This document shows, one piece after another, positions 24,639-32,352 of a DNA stretch of 50,332 nt. This DNA comes from Coprenecus sp964640305 (GTDB lineage: Bacteria > Bacteroidota > Bacteroidia > Bacteroidales > UBA932), in NCBI GenBank assembly GCA_964640305.1, contig CAZXFF010000011.1, positions 1-50,332 on the forward strand. Direction: 5' to 3'. The translations under genes and the position numbers were made by a program. The notes under the pieces are model-generated. The model ran no database searches, was not told where the DNA came from, and saw only the letters and a program-made list of their open reading frames with translations. The first letter of the stretch is position 1. Each line of letters starts with the position of its first letter.

Positions 24639-26999
24639 TTATAAAGTATTTGACGTTTGTATTTTTATTTTCCTGGTGAGTCTGAGAATGTTTTCATTGC
24701 CTATCCTTTTGTATTCCATGGTGTCCATGATCTGGTTCACGAGGAATATTCCAAGTCCTCCTATGTTGCGATCTTCGGCGCTCAGGCTAACATCTGCATT
24801 TCCTTTTTTGGTAGGATCGAATGCAACTCCCCTGTCGTATATGGTGAATGTGACAGTGTCGTCTTCCTTTTCATATTTGACTGTTATGTTGTTGCCTGTC
24901 TCGCCCTGTGGATATGCATAGAAGATTATGTTCGATACGATTTCTTCCAGTGCCAGTTCCAGATTCATTTCAGTCTGGGTGTCGGCACCGATGTCGTGGC
25001 ATATATCACCGATAAAAGCGGATATCCTTTTCAGTTCGGATATCTCATTCTGGATGGTTATTGTCCTGTGGTTCAGAGAGTATGTCGTCTCCTTGAACTT
25101 TATTGACATTACAGTCAGGTCATCACTCTGGATTGCTTCCCCGACATGGCTGCATACTGTTTCGTACAGTTTGCCGATCAGGGCGGTGGCTGAGAGTTCC
25201 TGCTGATTGGCCAGAGCCTCCTCAACCCTTGTTTCCCCGAAGAAATCCTGTGCTGCATTTTCTGCTTCCGTGAGACCGTCCGTATAAAGTATTATCGAAT
25301 CTCCTTTGTCAAGGTGCAGGGACTGGACAGTGTAGTTGTATTTCTCGAAGAAGCCGATCGGAATATTGGGGTCTGGAGACATCTTCGTTACGCTGCCGTC
25401 GTTTTTCAATATGTATGGAGGATTGTGTCCTGCGTTGGAATATACGACATTCCCTGTTTCAAGGTCCAGTATTCCCATGAAGAATGTTACGAACATGTTC
25501 GCTTCGTTCGTTTCTGCAATGGCGGAGTTGATGTATGAAAGGATGGTCCCGGGATTGTTGCTGGTCTGTGTAATGGAGCGGAAATGGCTTCTCGTTACTG
25601 CCATCAGCAATGAGGCCGGTACCCCTTTCCCGGAAACGTCTCCTATGGCGAAAAAGAGGGAGTTGCCCTGTATGAAGAAGTCATAGAGGTCGCCTCCGAT
25701 TTCTTTTGCCGGATGCAGTATAGCGTAAATGTCCAGATTGTCCCTTTCCGGGAATGCAGGGAATATTTTGGGAATCATGCCCATCTGTATTTCCCGTGCT
25801 ATGTTGAGTTCGCTTTCTATCCTTTCTTTCACTGATGTGGTTTCTTTCAGTTCGGCGATATATCTGGAAAGGGATTCCTGCATGTATGAGAATGATTTGT
25901 ACAGCCTGCCCATTTCTTCGTCATTCCTTACTTCCGGCAGGGGCGAATTGAAGTCTCCCTGTGCTATCTTCTCTGCGGATTCTGAGAAGTGAGTGAGGGG
26001 ACGTGTGTATTTGCGTACAGCAAGACTGGTGAGTATGGCAAGCAGGATTATTGCAAGTACCGCAATTACCGAGAGGATGCGGGATATGTGCATGGCTCCC
26101 ATGAATACGTCGTCGTACGGGCATACTGTCGCGATTGTCCAGTTGTTGGACTTGATGGGTGTGTAGAAAATCAGGGATCTGATACCTTCTATTTCCAGGG
26201 CATCCACACCGGTCATCCCCTTCATCATCTTTTTCCCTACTGCTGTCATTTCCGGATTGTTCTGCAGGATGGCTGCAGTAAAGAATGTTTCGTTCTGGAT
26301 ATAGGACGGGTCCGGATGGACAATGTATTTTGCGGATTTGCCGAGTACAATATTATAAGAGTTTTCATACAGCCTGTTGCTGCTGATCTCGTCGGTCAGC
26401 CGTTCAGTCAGCACACTGACGCATACTACTCCTATGAAATTCCCGTCTTTGTCATTGAGGGGGTGGGTGTATGAACAAAGCTTGTTGGTTTTCTGCATTC
26501 TGTCGGTAAAAGGATCAGTCCAGTAGGGTTTTCCGGTATATTTGGGAATAAGGTACCAGTCGAAATTTTCATAGTCGTAATTCTCCAGAGATACCATTCT
26601 GGATACAGGAGTACCACTGGAATCCTTATTGGAATATGCAGCCAGCCTTATATGCTCTTTATAATAATACGGCTTTGTAGCGATGATGGCATCGTATATG
26701 TGCGGAGTATTGCTCAGTAGATCTTCGCATATCCTTTTGAGTGCGGTCGTGTCCGGACGTTCCCCTTCAGTGATCCTGGAAACTTCCGGTGCCATGTTGT
26801 CTACGGCTGTCGATACCGATGTGAGTACATTTTCCATCTGGAGATTCAGGGTGTTGAGCTGGTTGAAGGTCTTTGCAATGGCTTCATCCCTGATAATACT
26901 GTGCGATGCTCTGTATACCAGCACTGTGGCAATCAGAAACAATGCTGTTGAGAGCAGTATGACATACAGGCTTATTCTGGTGGAAAATGATCTTTTCAT
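24639..26999 (-). CDS. Sensor protein with SpoIIE-type phosphatase and RsbW-type kinase domains
   Basis: This 786-residue membrane protein joins several modules: TM1 (about 9-30); a large periplasmic Cache-like sensor (about 35-300); TM2 (about 305-328); HAMP (about 329-385) and coiled coil; a PP2C phosphatase with GGDLYD (Asp437), GDVSGKG (Asp454), YTDGLTE (Asp574) and SDDLTVM (Asp626-Asp627) as likely metal ligands; and a C-terminal GHKL ATPase with ELALEEIVSN (Asn690), YDRGVAFDP (722-724) and GGLGIFLV. Phosphatase and kinase acting on the same STAS protein would make a self-contained switch. It sits 11 bases after the binding-protein gene. Confidence 0.92.
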   Translation of the reverse strand: MKRSFSTRISLYVILLSTALFLIATVLVYRASHSIIRDEAIAKTFNQLNTLNLQMENVLTSVSTAVDNMAPEVSRITEGERPDTTALKRICEDLLSNTPHIYDAIIATKPYYYKEHIRLAAYSNKDSSGTPVSRMVSLENYDYENFDWYLIPKYTGKPYWTDPFTDRMQKTNKLCSYTHPLNDKDGNFIGVVCVSVLTERLTDEISSNRLYENSYNIVLGKSAKYIVHPDPSYIQNETFFTAAILQNNPEMTAVGKKMMKGMTGVDALEIEGIRSLIFYTPIKSNNWTIATVCPYDDVFMGAMHISRILSVIAVLAIILLAILTSLAVRKYTRPLTHFSESAEKIAQGDFNSPLPEVRNDEEMGRLYKSFSYMQESLSRYIAELKETTSVKERIESELNIAREIQMGMIPKIFPAFPERDNLDIYAILHPAKEIGGDLYDFFIQGNSLFFAIGDVSGKGVPASLLMAVTRSHFRSITQTSNNPGTILSYINSAIAETNEANMFVTFFMGILDLETGNVVYSNAGHNPPYILKNDGSVTKMSPDPNIPIGFFEKYNYTVQSLHLDKGDSIILYTDGLTEAENAAQDFFGETRVEEALANQQELSATALIGKLYETVCSHVGEAIQSDDLTVMSIKFKETTYSLNHRTITIQNEISELKRISAFIGDICHDIGADTQTEMNLELALEEIVSNIIFYAYPQGETGNNITVKYEKEDDTVTFTIYDRGVAFDPTKKGNADVSLSAEDRNIGGLGIFLVNQIMDTMEYKRIGNENILRLTRKIKIQTSNTL

Positions 27000-27010
27000 T
27001 CGGTTTCCTG

Positions 27011-28012
27011 CTAAAGTGTTTCTACAAAGACAGTATAATCTACGGGGTTGAACAGCAAAGATGAATTCACCATCATCGCAACTGCTGCGTCGTACTGTCT
27101 TTTTGAAAGGGTATACGGTACATTCCCGTTTTCGTCTTTCTGGGCTTCAAGGGTTACACGCAGCATGTGTTCCTGGTTTACCCTGCTGGAAGATATATTC
27201 ATATCACGCATCATCTTCATCATGTAGTCGAGAGTTTCGTCAAAGTTCTCTTCCTGCCTTACCCAGTCCCATCCCCTTTTCGTGGCTTCGACAAAGCGCC
27301 TTACTGCATCCGGCCTTTTCCTGTATGCTTCATCTGTCATGTAGAACCCTTCTTCCGGTATGTTGAATCCGGCATCGGCGAGCCTGATTATCTGCTCAGG
27401 AGAAATGTCTACTCCGGCCATGAGTACCTGAAAATATTCGTTGTATTCCATTGCCAGCGTTGCATCCATCGCTCCGGAAAGGAATATGTTGACGTCAGTC
27501 GGGAACGGAATCCATTCAATGTTCAGGTTATTGTGCAATGCAAAGCATATGGCAGTTTCATAGAAACCGTTCAGCCATTTGCCTATTTTCATTCCGTCAA
27601 GGTCTGAAATCTCCCGTATAGGTTTATGGGAGATGATCATGGTGGAGTTCCTGTATGAGGTCTGGAGTATATTGACAAGCGGTATTCCGCTGTCCCTTGC
27701 TATAAGTGCTTCCGTAAGCCAGGTTGTTATTATATCGGTGTTCCCTTCTTTGATCGCCTCAATGCTCGGATAGGTGGCTGTACTGTGGCGTATCTCCACC
27801 TCCAGTCCTGCTTCGGCGTAGAAACCTTTGGCCTGGGCCATGTAGATCCCTGCGAACTGGCATTGTGGAAGCCAGTGGGTGGTCACGGTAAATTTCTCGG
27901 GAGAACCTGTCAATGGTATTGTCTCGTCAGGAATGTCGCATGTCTGTGCGGCGGATATTCCGGAAAACCCCAGAACTGTGCACAGGACTACAATATGCAG
28001 GAAAGATTTCAT
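27011..28012 (-). CDS. Periplasmic NMT1/THI5-type substrate-binding protein, no transporter nearby
   Basis: The 333-residue protein has a signal peptide (cut near Ala22, ISAA/QT) and a two-lobed binding fold of the NMT1/THI5 type, with the typical HWLPQCQFAGIYMAQAKGFYAEAGLEVEI start. Relatives bind pyrimidine (HMP), riboflavin, taurine or similar ligands; the ligand here is unknown. No ABC permease or ATPase gene lies near it. It stands directly before the sensor/phosphatase gene, so it may present a ligand to the sensor's periplasmic domain instead of feeding a transporter. It is 9 bases behind prmC. Confidence 0.87.
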   Translation of the reverse strand: MKSFLHIVVLCTVLGFSGISAAQTCDIPDETIPLTGSPEKFTVTTHWLPQCQFAGIYMAQAKGFYAEAGLEVEIRHSTATYPSIEAIKEGNTDIITTWLTEALIARDSGIPLVNILQTSYRNSTMIISHKPIREISDLDGMKIGKWLNGFYETAICFALHNNLNIEWIPFPTDVNIFLSGAMDATLAMEYNEYFQVLMAGVDISPEQIIRLADAGFNIPEEGFYMTDEAYRKRPDAVRRFVEATKRGWDWVRQEENFDETLDYMMKMMRDMNISSSRVNQEHMLRVTLEAQKDENGNVPYTLSKRQYDAAVAMMVNSSLLFNPVDYTVFVETL

Positions 28013-28021
28013 GATACAAAG

Positions 28022-28915
28022 TTAGAACCATTTTTCAAAATATACAAAACGGTCCTTTCCCCGGAAATCCTGTAGGATTTCCACATTGCTGAATCCTTTC
28101 TCCTCATACAGCCTTCTTATTTTGCTGCCATATGCCTCATTGATCTCGAAATAGCATTTCCCTCCGGGGTTCAGGATGCCGGCAGCCCATACGGCCAGCG
28201 CTTTGTAGAATCTTAGCGGATCATTGTCTGGAACAAAAAGCGCCAGCTCCGGTTCGTAATCCAGTACATTCGGTGACATGAAGTCCTTTTCGCTTTCGCA
28301 TACGTACGGAGGATTGGAGACCAGAATGTCGGCATCTTCGACAGCCAGTTGCGAATCAGATGGTCCGGCGAGGATATCAGCCCTGAAGAATTCAGGTATA
28401 TTCGTCAGAGGCTGCCTTTCTGCTTCATCCAGGAAAACGGATTGGCTTTTTGCAACTTCCAATGCATCTTCATCTATGTCGAAGGCCAGTACTTCCGCTT
28501 TGGGAAAAGCTGCAGCAAGGGTATATGCTATGCATCCGGAGCCTGTGCAGGCATCTACTATTTTCATGGTGGAGTAGCCTTGTTTCCTGCAATCGTCGAT
28601 TATTATCCTGCACAGCTGTTCTGTCTCAGGACGGGGAATCAGTACGGATTCGGAGACTTTGAAGCGTCTGCCCATGAATGTTTCTTCCCCTATTACATAT
28701 TGTACCGGTCTGGAGGCTTCCAGTTCCTGAAGGGCATTGTAGAGTCTGTCCAGCCCCGATTTGGGTATGGGCACATTGGGTTCTACTGAGAATTCGTAAT
28801 CGGAAAGGCCGAGGAAATGTGAGAGAATCCTTACTGCGAGGGCTTTGGCTTCCCCGGGCGAGTAGGACTCTGCCAAGCTTACGGTGGCTTTTGTTACAAA
28901 TTCCTTCCGGGTCAT
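28022..28915 (-). CDS. prmC: Peptide chain release factor glutamine methyltransferase
   Basis: PrmC methylates the glutamine of the GGQ motif in release factors RF1 and RF2. The 297-residue protein has an N-terminal helical domain, the LIPRPETEQL segment, the SAM-binding loop DACTGSGCIAYTLA (from 121) and the catalytic NPPY motif (201-204). It starts 3 bases behind ddl and is part of the PBP1A-ddl operon. In many bacteria prmC follows prfA, which is not the case here. Confidence 0.95.
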   Translation of the reverse strand: MTRKEFVTKATVSLAESYSPGEAKALAVRILSHFLGLSDYEFSVEPNVPIPKSGLDRLYNALQELEASRPVQYVIGEETFMGRRFKVSESVLIPRPETEQLCRIIIDDCRKQGYSTMKIVDACTGSGCIAYTLAAAFPKAEVLAFDIDEDALEVAKSQSVFLDEAERQPLTNIPEFFRADILAGPSDSQLAVEDADILVSNPPYVCESEKDFMSPNVLDYEPELALFVPDNDPLRFYKALAVWAAGILNPGGKCYFEINEAYGSKIRRLYEEKGFSNVEILQDFRGKDRFVYFEKWF

Positions 28916-28918
28916 ATG

Positions 28919-29899
28919 TCAGTCCTCCATCAGTGAGGTAAGGAAGTTTTCCATGGTCATGCCTGCTTGCCTTACCATCTGCGGCACTAGGCTTGCCGGG
29001 GTCATGCCTGGATTGGGATTGACCTCGATAAAATACGGTTCACCGTTGTGGCTCAGGATGAAGTCCATCCTTACAAGTCCCTTGCATCCCAATCTGGAGA
29101 AAATACCTTTGGCTGCTTCCTGGATCTTGATGGTGTCTTCTGCGCTTACAGGTGCCGGGCATATTTCTTTCGATGCCCCGAGGTACTTTGCTTCGTAGTC
29201 GAAAAATTCGTTTTCGGGTACGATTTCTATCAGAGGCAAAGCATGGATACCTTCGGAATCGGAATAGACTCCGCAGTCAATTTCCCTGCCTTCAACGGCT
29301 TTCTCTATTATAAGGCAATCCCCTTCCTTGAATGCGTTTAGAATTGCCTCGTCCATGTCTTCAGCTCTTTTGACTTTTGTCACTCCGAAACTTGAGCCTC
29401 CCTGAGTGGGTTTGACAAATACAGGAAGCCCAAGGGTTTCTACAATCCTGTCTTTGTCATATGATTCCCCTTTCCTGAGCATTATGTCGTCTGCAAGGAA
29501 AAAACCGGCATCTTTGAGGCAGCATTTGCAGATGAATTTGTCGAAAATGGATGCTGTACTGAGGAACGGACTGCCGGTATACGGGACTCCGGCCATTTCG
29601 AAATAGGCCTGGAGCTTTCCGTTTTCTCCCGGATCCCCGTGTATGAATATGAACACGTTGTCAAAGCGGATGGTCTGCCCTTCCATCTCGAATGAGAAAT
29701 CTTTCCTGTTTATGGGGTATTTTTCATTGCGGTCCTGGAATACGACATTCCATTCATCTTTGAGAAGAAGGACTTCATAGACTTCAAAGCCCGCATTCCT
29801 GAGCCAGTTTGCTACAGATGTCCCGCTTTTAACGGATATTTCCACTTCTGAAGAATACCCTCCGTAAACGACGGCTATCCTTTTGTTTGCTTTTGTCAT
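28919..29899 (-). CDS. ddl: D-alanine--D-alanine ligase
   Basis: Ddl makes the D-Ala-D-Ala end of the peptidoglycan stem peptide. The 326-residue protein has an ATP-grasp fold with GGYSSEVEIS, FIHGDPGENGKLQAYFE, KPTQGGSSFGV and a FIEVNPNPGMTPASL end. In the omega-loop segment EFFDYEAKYLG, Phe233 stands where E. coli DdlB has Tyr216, a residue linked to D-Ala versus D-lactate choice. I recall that many Bacteroidota Ddl enzymes share this Phe, so it may be a lineage feature. It lies 6 bases behind the PBP1A gene and 3 bases before prmC. Confidence 0.95.
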   Translation of the reverse strand: MTKANKRIAVVYGGYSSEVEISVKSGTSVANWLRNAGFEVYEVLLLKDEWNVVFQDRNEKYPINRKDFSFEMEGQTIRFDNVFIFIHGDPGENGKLQAYFEMAGVPYTGSPFLSTASIFDKFICKCCLKDAGFFLADDIMLRKGESYDKDRIVETLGLPVFVKPTQGGSSFGVTKVKRAEDMDEAILNAFKEGDCLIIEKAVEGREIDCGVYSDSEGIHALPLIEIVPENEFFDYEAKYLGASKEICPAPVSAEDTIKIQEAAKGIFSRLGCKGLVRMDFILSHNGEPYFIEVNPNPGMTPASLVPQMVRQAGMTMENFLTSLMED

Positions 29900-29905
29900 A
29901 TTCTG

Positions 29906-32263
29906 TTAGAAATTAAAGAATGTATTATGGTCTTCCTTCTTCTCGGCTGAAGCTGCATCCGTGTCGCTTCCGTCACAGTCCATATTGAAATGTACACCTA
30001 CGGGTGGAATGAACCTGTCGTTTGGAGAAACACCTGTAGACGGATCTGACAGGACTTTCTGCATGAAAATACCCCAGATGGGAAGGGCCGTATTGGCTCC
30101 CTGTCCCTTTGCCATGCTTTCGAAATGGACCTGCCTGTCTTCTGCTCCGACCCATACTCCTGCAGTAAGGTTCGGGACATATCCTATGAACCAGCCATCT
30201 GATTTGTCATTGGTGGTACCGGTCTTGCCTGCCACCTGCCCCTGAAGGTTGTACCTGAATCTGAGCCTTCCGCCAGAACCTTCATTGACGACACCTTCCA
30301 TGAGGTTTACCATCAGGTATGCAGTGGATTCGCTGATGGCTTCCCTTTTTCTGGGGGTAAATGTCCCGAGAACATTGCCTTCCTGGTCTTCAATCCTTGT
30401 GACGAACATGGGGTTGATATGTACTCCCCTGCTGGGATAGGTATTGTATGCGGCTACCATCTCGAGCAGGGTGATATCCGCTGGACCCAGGCAGAGGGAC
30501 GGATATGGCGCAAGGTACGAGGTTATGCCCAGTTTACGGCACATTTCCACCATTGCTGCAGGACCGAACTGACGCATGAGGTATGCGGAAATATTGTTGG
30601 AGCTTCTGGTCAGTCCCCATTTCAGGGTGACGCTCTTGCCGATGAATTCTTCCCTGTCTTCACTTTTCGGAGTCCATGTTGTGTCGGCCAGTACAAAAGT
30701 CTGAGGGACATTAAGCACTTTGTCACAGGGATAGTAGCCTTCCTGCATTGCCAGAGTGTAGAGGAAAGGTTTGATGGTAGAGCCTACTTGCCGTTTGCCT
30801 TGTCTGGCATTGTCGTATTTGAAGAATCGGTAGTCAGGTCCTCCTATATATGCCTTCACATGTCCGCTGGACGGTTCCATGGCTACGATTGAAGCCCTTA
30901 GGAATGACTTATAGTATTTTATTGAATCGATAGGAGTCATCGTGGTATCGATGTATCCGTTCCTGTTCCATGAAAACACTCTCATCTCCGTTTTTTCCCT
31001 GAAGGCTTTTTCGATTTCCTTTTCGGAAGCACCTGCACTTTTCATGCTGCGGTATCTGTCACTCCATTTCATGGCCTGGTTTATAAGGGTTTTGCCCATC
31101 TCTGCCGGAACTTCGAGTGCAAAAGGACGGTTTGGCTTTCCCCGCAAGTCTGCGAAGAAGTCTTTCTGTAATGCCGTAAGATGTTCCCTGACAGCTTCCT
31201 CTGCATATTTCTGTATCTTGGAGTCAATGGTTGTGTATATGACCAGTCCGTCTTTGTCCAGATTGTAGCGCGATCCGTCCGGTTTGGCATTCTTGTTCAG
31301 CCATCCGTAAAGGGGGTCGTTTTCCCACAGGTCCAGGTCTGCATTGTAGTCTTCTTCAAAATAATAGGATGAACGTTCTGGCTCTTTTGCACTCATGTAT
31401 TTGCGGAGCATGTCCCTGAAATACGGTGCCAGGCTTGAATTGTGGTCCTGCTGGTTGTAGTCCAGTACGATTGGCAGGCTTGTCAGAGAATCGGCTTCAG
31501 CATCAGTAAGGTATCCGTACTTGTTCATCTGGGACAGTACGTGATTCCTGCGTTCTATGGATTTGTCATAGTTGAGGACCGGGTTGTACCGTGTAGGTTT
31601 GTTTACTGCTCCGACAAGTGTTGCGCTTTCCTCGATGTTCAGTTCCCACGGTTCCTTATTGAAAAAGGTATGGGAGGCAGCTTTGATTCCATATGCATTG
31701 CTTCCGAAAAAGATGGCATTCATGTACATTGCCATGATTTCGTCTTTTGTGTAGTTGTGCTCCAGTTTGACTGCTGTAATCCACTCCTTGAACTTGTTTA
31801 TGACAAGCTGGACCTGGGCGGCTCCGGGGAAATCTGTTCTGGCAGTATCCCTGGGAAAGAGGGTTTTGGCCAGCTGTTGGGTAATGGTACTTCCACCTCC
31901 TCCGGAGCGGGTGTTACCAAGCAGGATTGATTTTACTCCGACTCTTGCGAGACTGCGGAAATCTATCCCGCAATGATCCCTGAACCTTACGTCTTCTGTT
32001 GCGATTGCAGCATTGACAAGATGGGGAGACAGATCCGTATAGCTGACGTGGGTTCTGTTTTCGATATGATATGTACCTATGATTTTACCGTCTTCGGACA
32101 GCAGTTCCGTAGCAAGGTAACTTTTGGGATTCTCGAGCTCTTCGAACGACGGGATCTCTGCAAAAATACCGACTCCGGCTATGAACAGGAGCATTGATGC
32201 AAGAGGGATGAAAACAATGCACCAGATTGCAATTATTATCCGTTTCTTGGTTTTTACTTTCAT
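29906..32263 (-). CDS. Penicillin-binding protein 1A (bifunctional)
   Basis: This class A PBP both polymerises and cross-links peptidoglycan. The 785-residue protein has an N-terminal span (about 8-34), a GT51 glycosyltransferase domain with the catalytic Glu90 in AATED-type ATEDVRF and GGSTITQQLAK, then a transpeptidase domain with STIK (Ser495 in GSTIKPF), SSN at 554-556 and a KTGTTND motif. The C-terminal tail is acidic. It heads the operon leading to ddl, prmC and the partner-switch genes. The gap to the divergent topA gene is 89 bases; only weak -7-like boxes are visible on its side. Confidence 0.95.
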   Translation of the reverse strand: MKVKTKKRIIIAIWCIVFIPLASMLLFIAGVGIFAEIPSFEELENPKSYLATELLSEDGKIIGTYHIENRTHVSYTDLSPHLVNAAIATEDVRFRDHCGIDFRSLARVGVKSILLGNTRSGGGGSTITQQLAKTLFPRDTARTDFPGAAQVQLVINKFKEWITAVKLEHNYTKDEIMAMYMNAIFFGSNAYGIKAASHTFFNKEPWELNIEESATLVGAVNKPTRYNPVLNYDKSIERRNHVLSQMNKYGYLTDAEADSLTSLPIVLDYNQQDHNSSLAPYFRDMLRKYMSAKEPERSSYYFEEDYNADLDLWENDPLYGWLNKNAKPDGSRYNLDKDGLVIYTTIDSKIQKYAEEAVREHLTALQKDFFADLRGKPNRPFALEVPAEMGKTLINQAMKWSDRYRSMKSAGASEKEIEKAFREKTEMRVFSWNRNGYIDTTMTPIDSIKYYKSFLRASIVAMEPSSGHVKAYIGGPDYRFFKYDNARQGKRQVGSTIKPFLYTLAMQEGYYPCDKVLNVPQTFVLADTTWTPKSEDREEFIGKSVTLKWGLTRSSNNISAYLMRQFGPAAMVEMCRKLGITSYLAPYPSLCLGPADITLLEMVAAYNTYPSRGVHINPMFVTRIEDQEGNVLGTFTPRKREAISESTAYLMVNLMEGVVNEGSGGRLRFRYNLQGQVAGKTGTTNDKSDGWFIGYVPNLTAGVWVGAEDRQVHFESMAKGQGANTALPIWGIFMQKVLSDPSTGVSPNDRFIPPVGVHFNMDCDGSDTDAASAEKKEDHNTFFNF

Positions 32264-32298
32264 TTTCGTACAAATTGAGAATGCGAATTTAGAAAAAA

Positions 32299-32331
32299 TT
32301 TGGTTTTTATCTCACTTTATCATTTACTTTG
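32299..32331 (+). promoter_or_regulatory. Candidate promoter of topA
   Basis: TTTG (32299-32302) and TTACTTTG (32324-32331, one mismatch to TAnnTTTG) are 21 bases apart. The -7 box ends 21 bases before ATG 32353. An in-frame TTG at 32329 lies within this box and therefore cannot be the start. Confidence 0.5.
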
Positions 32332-32352
32332 CAGATTCATACAAAAATGATT

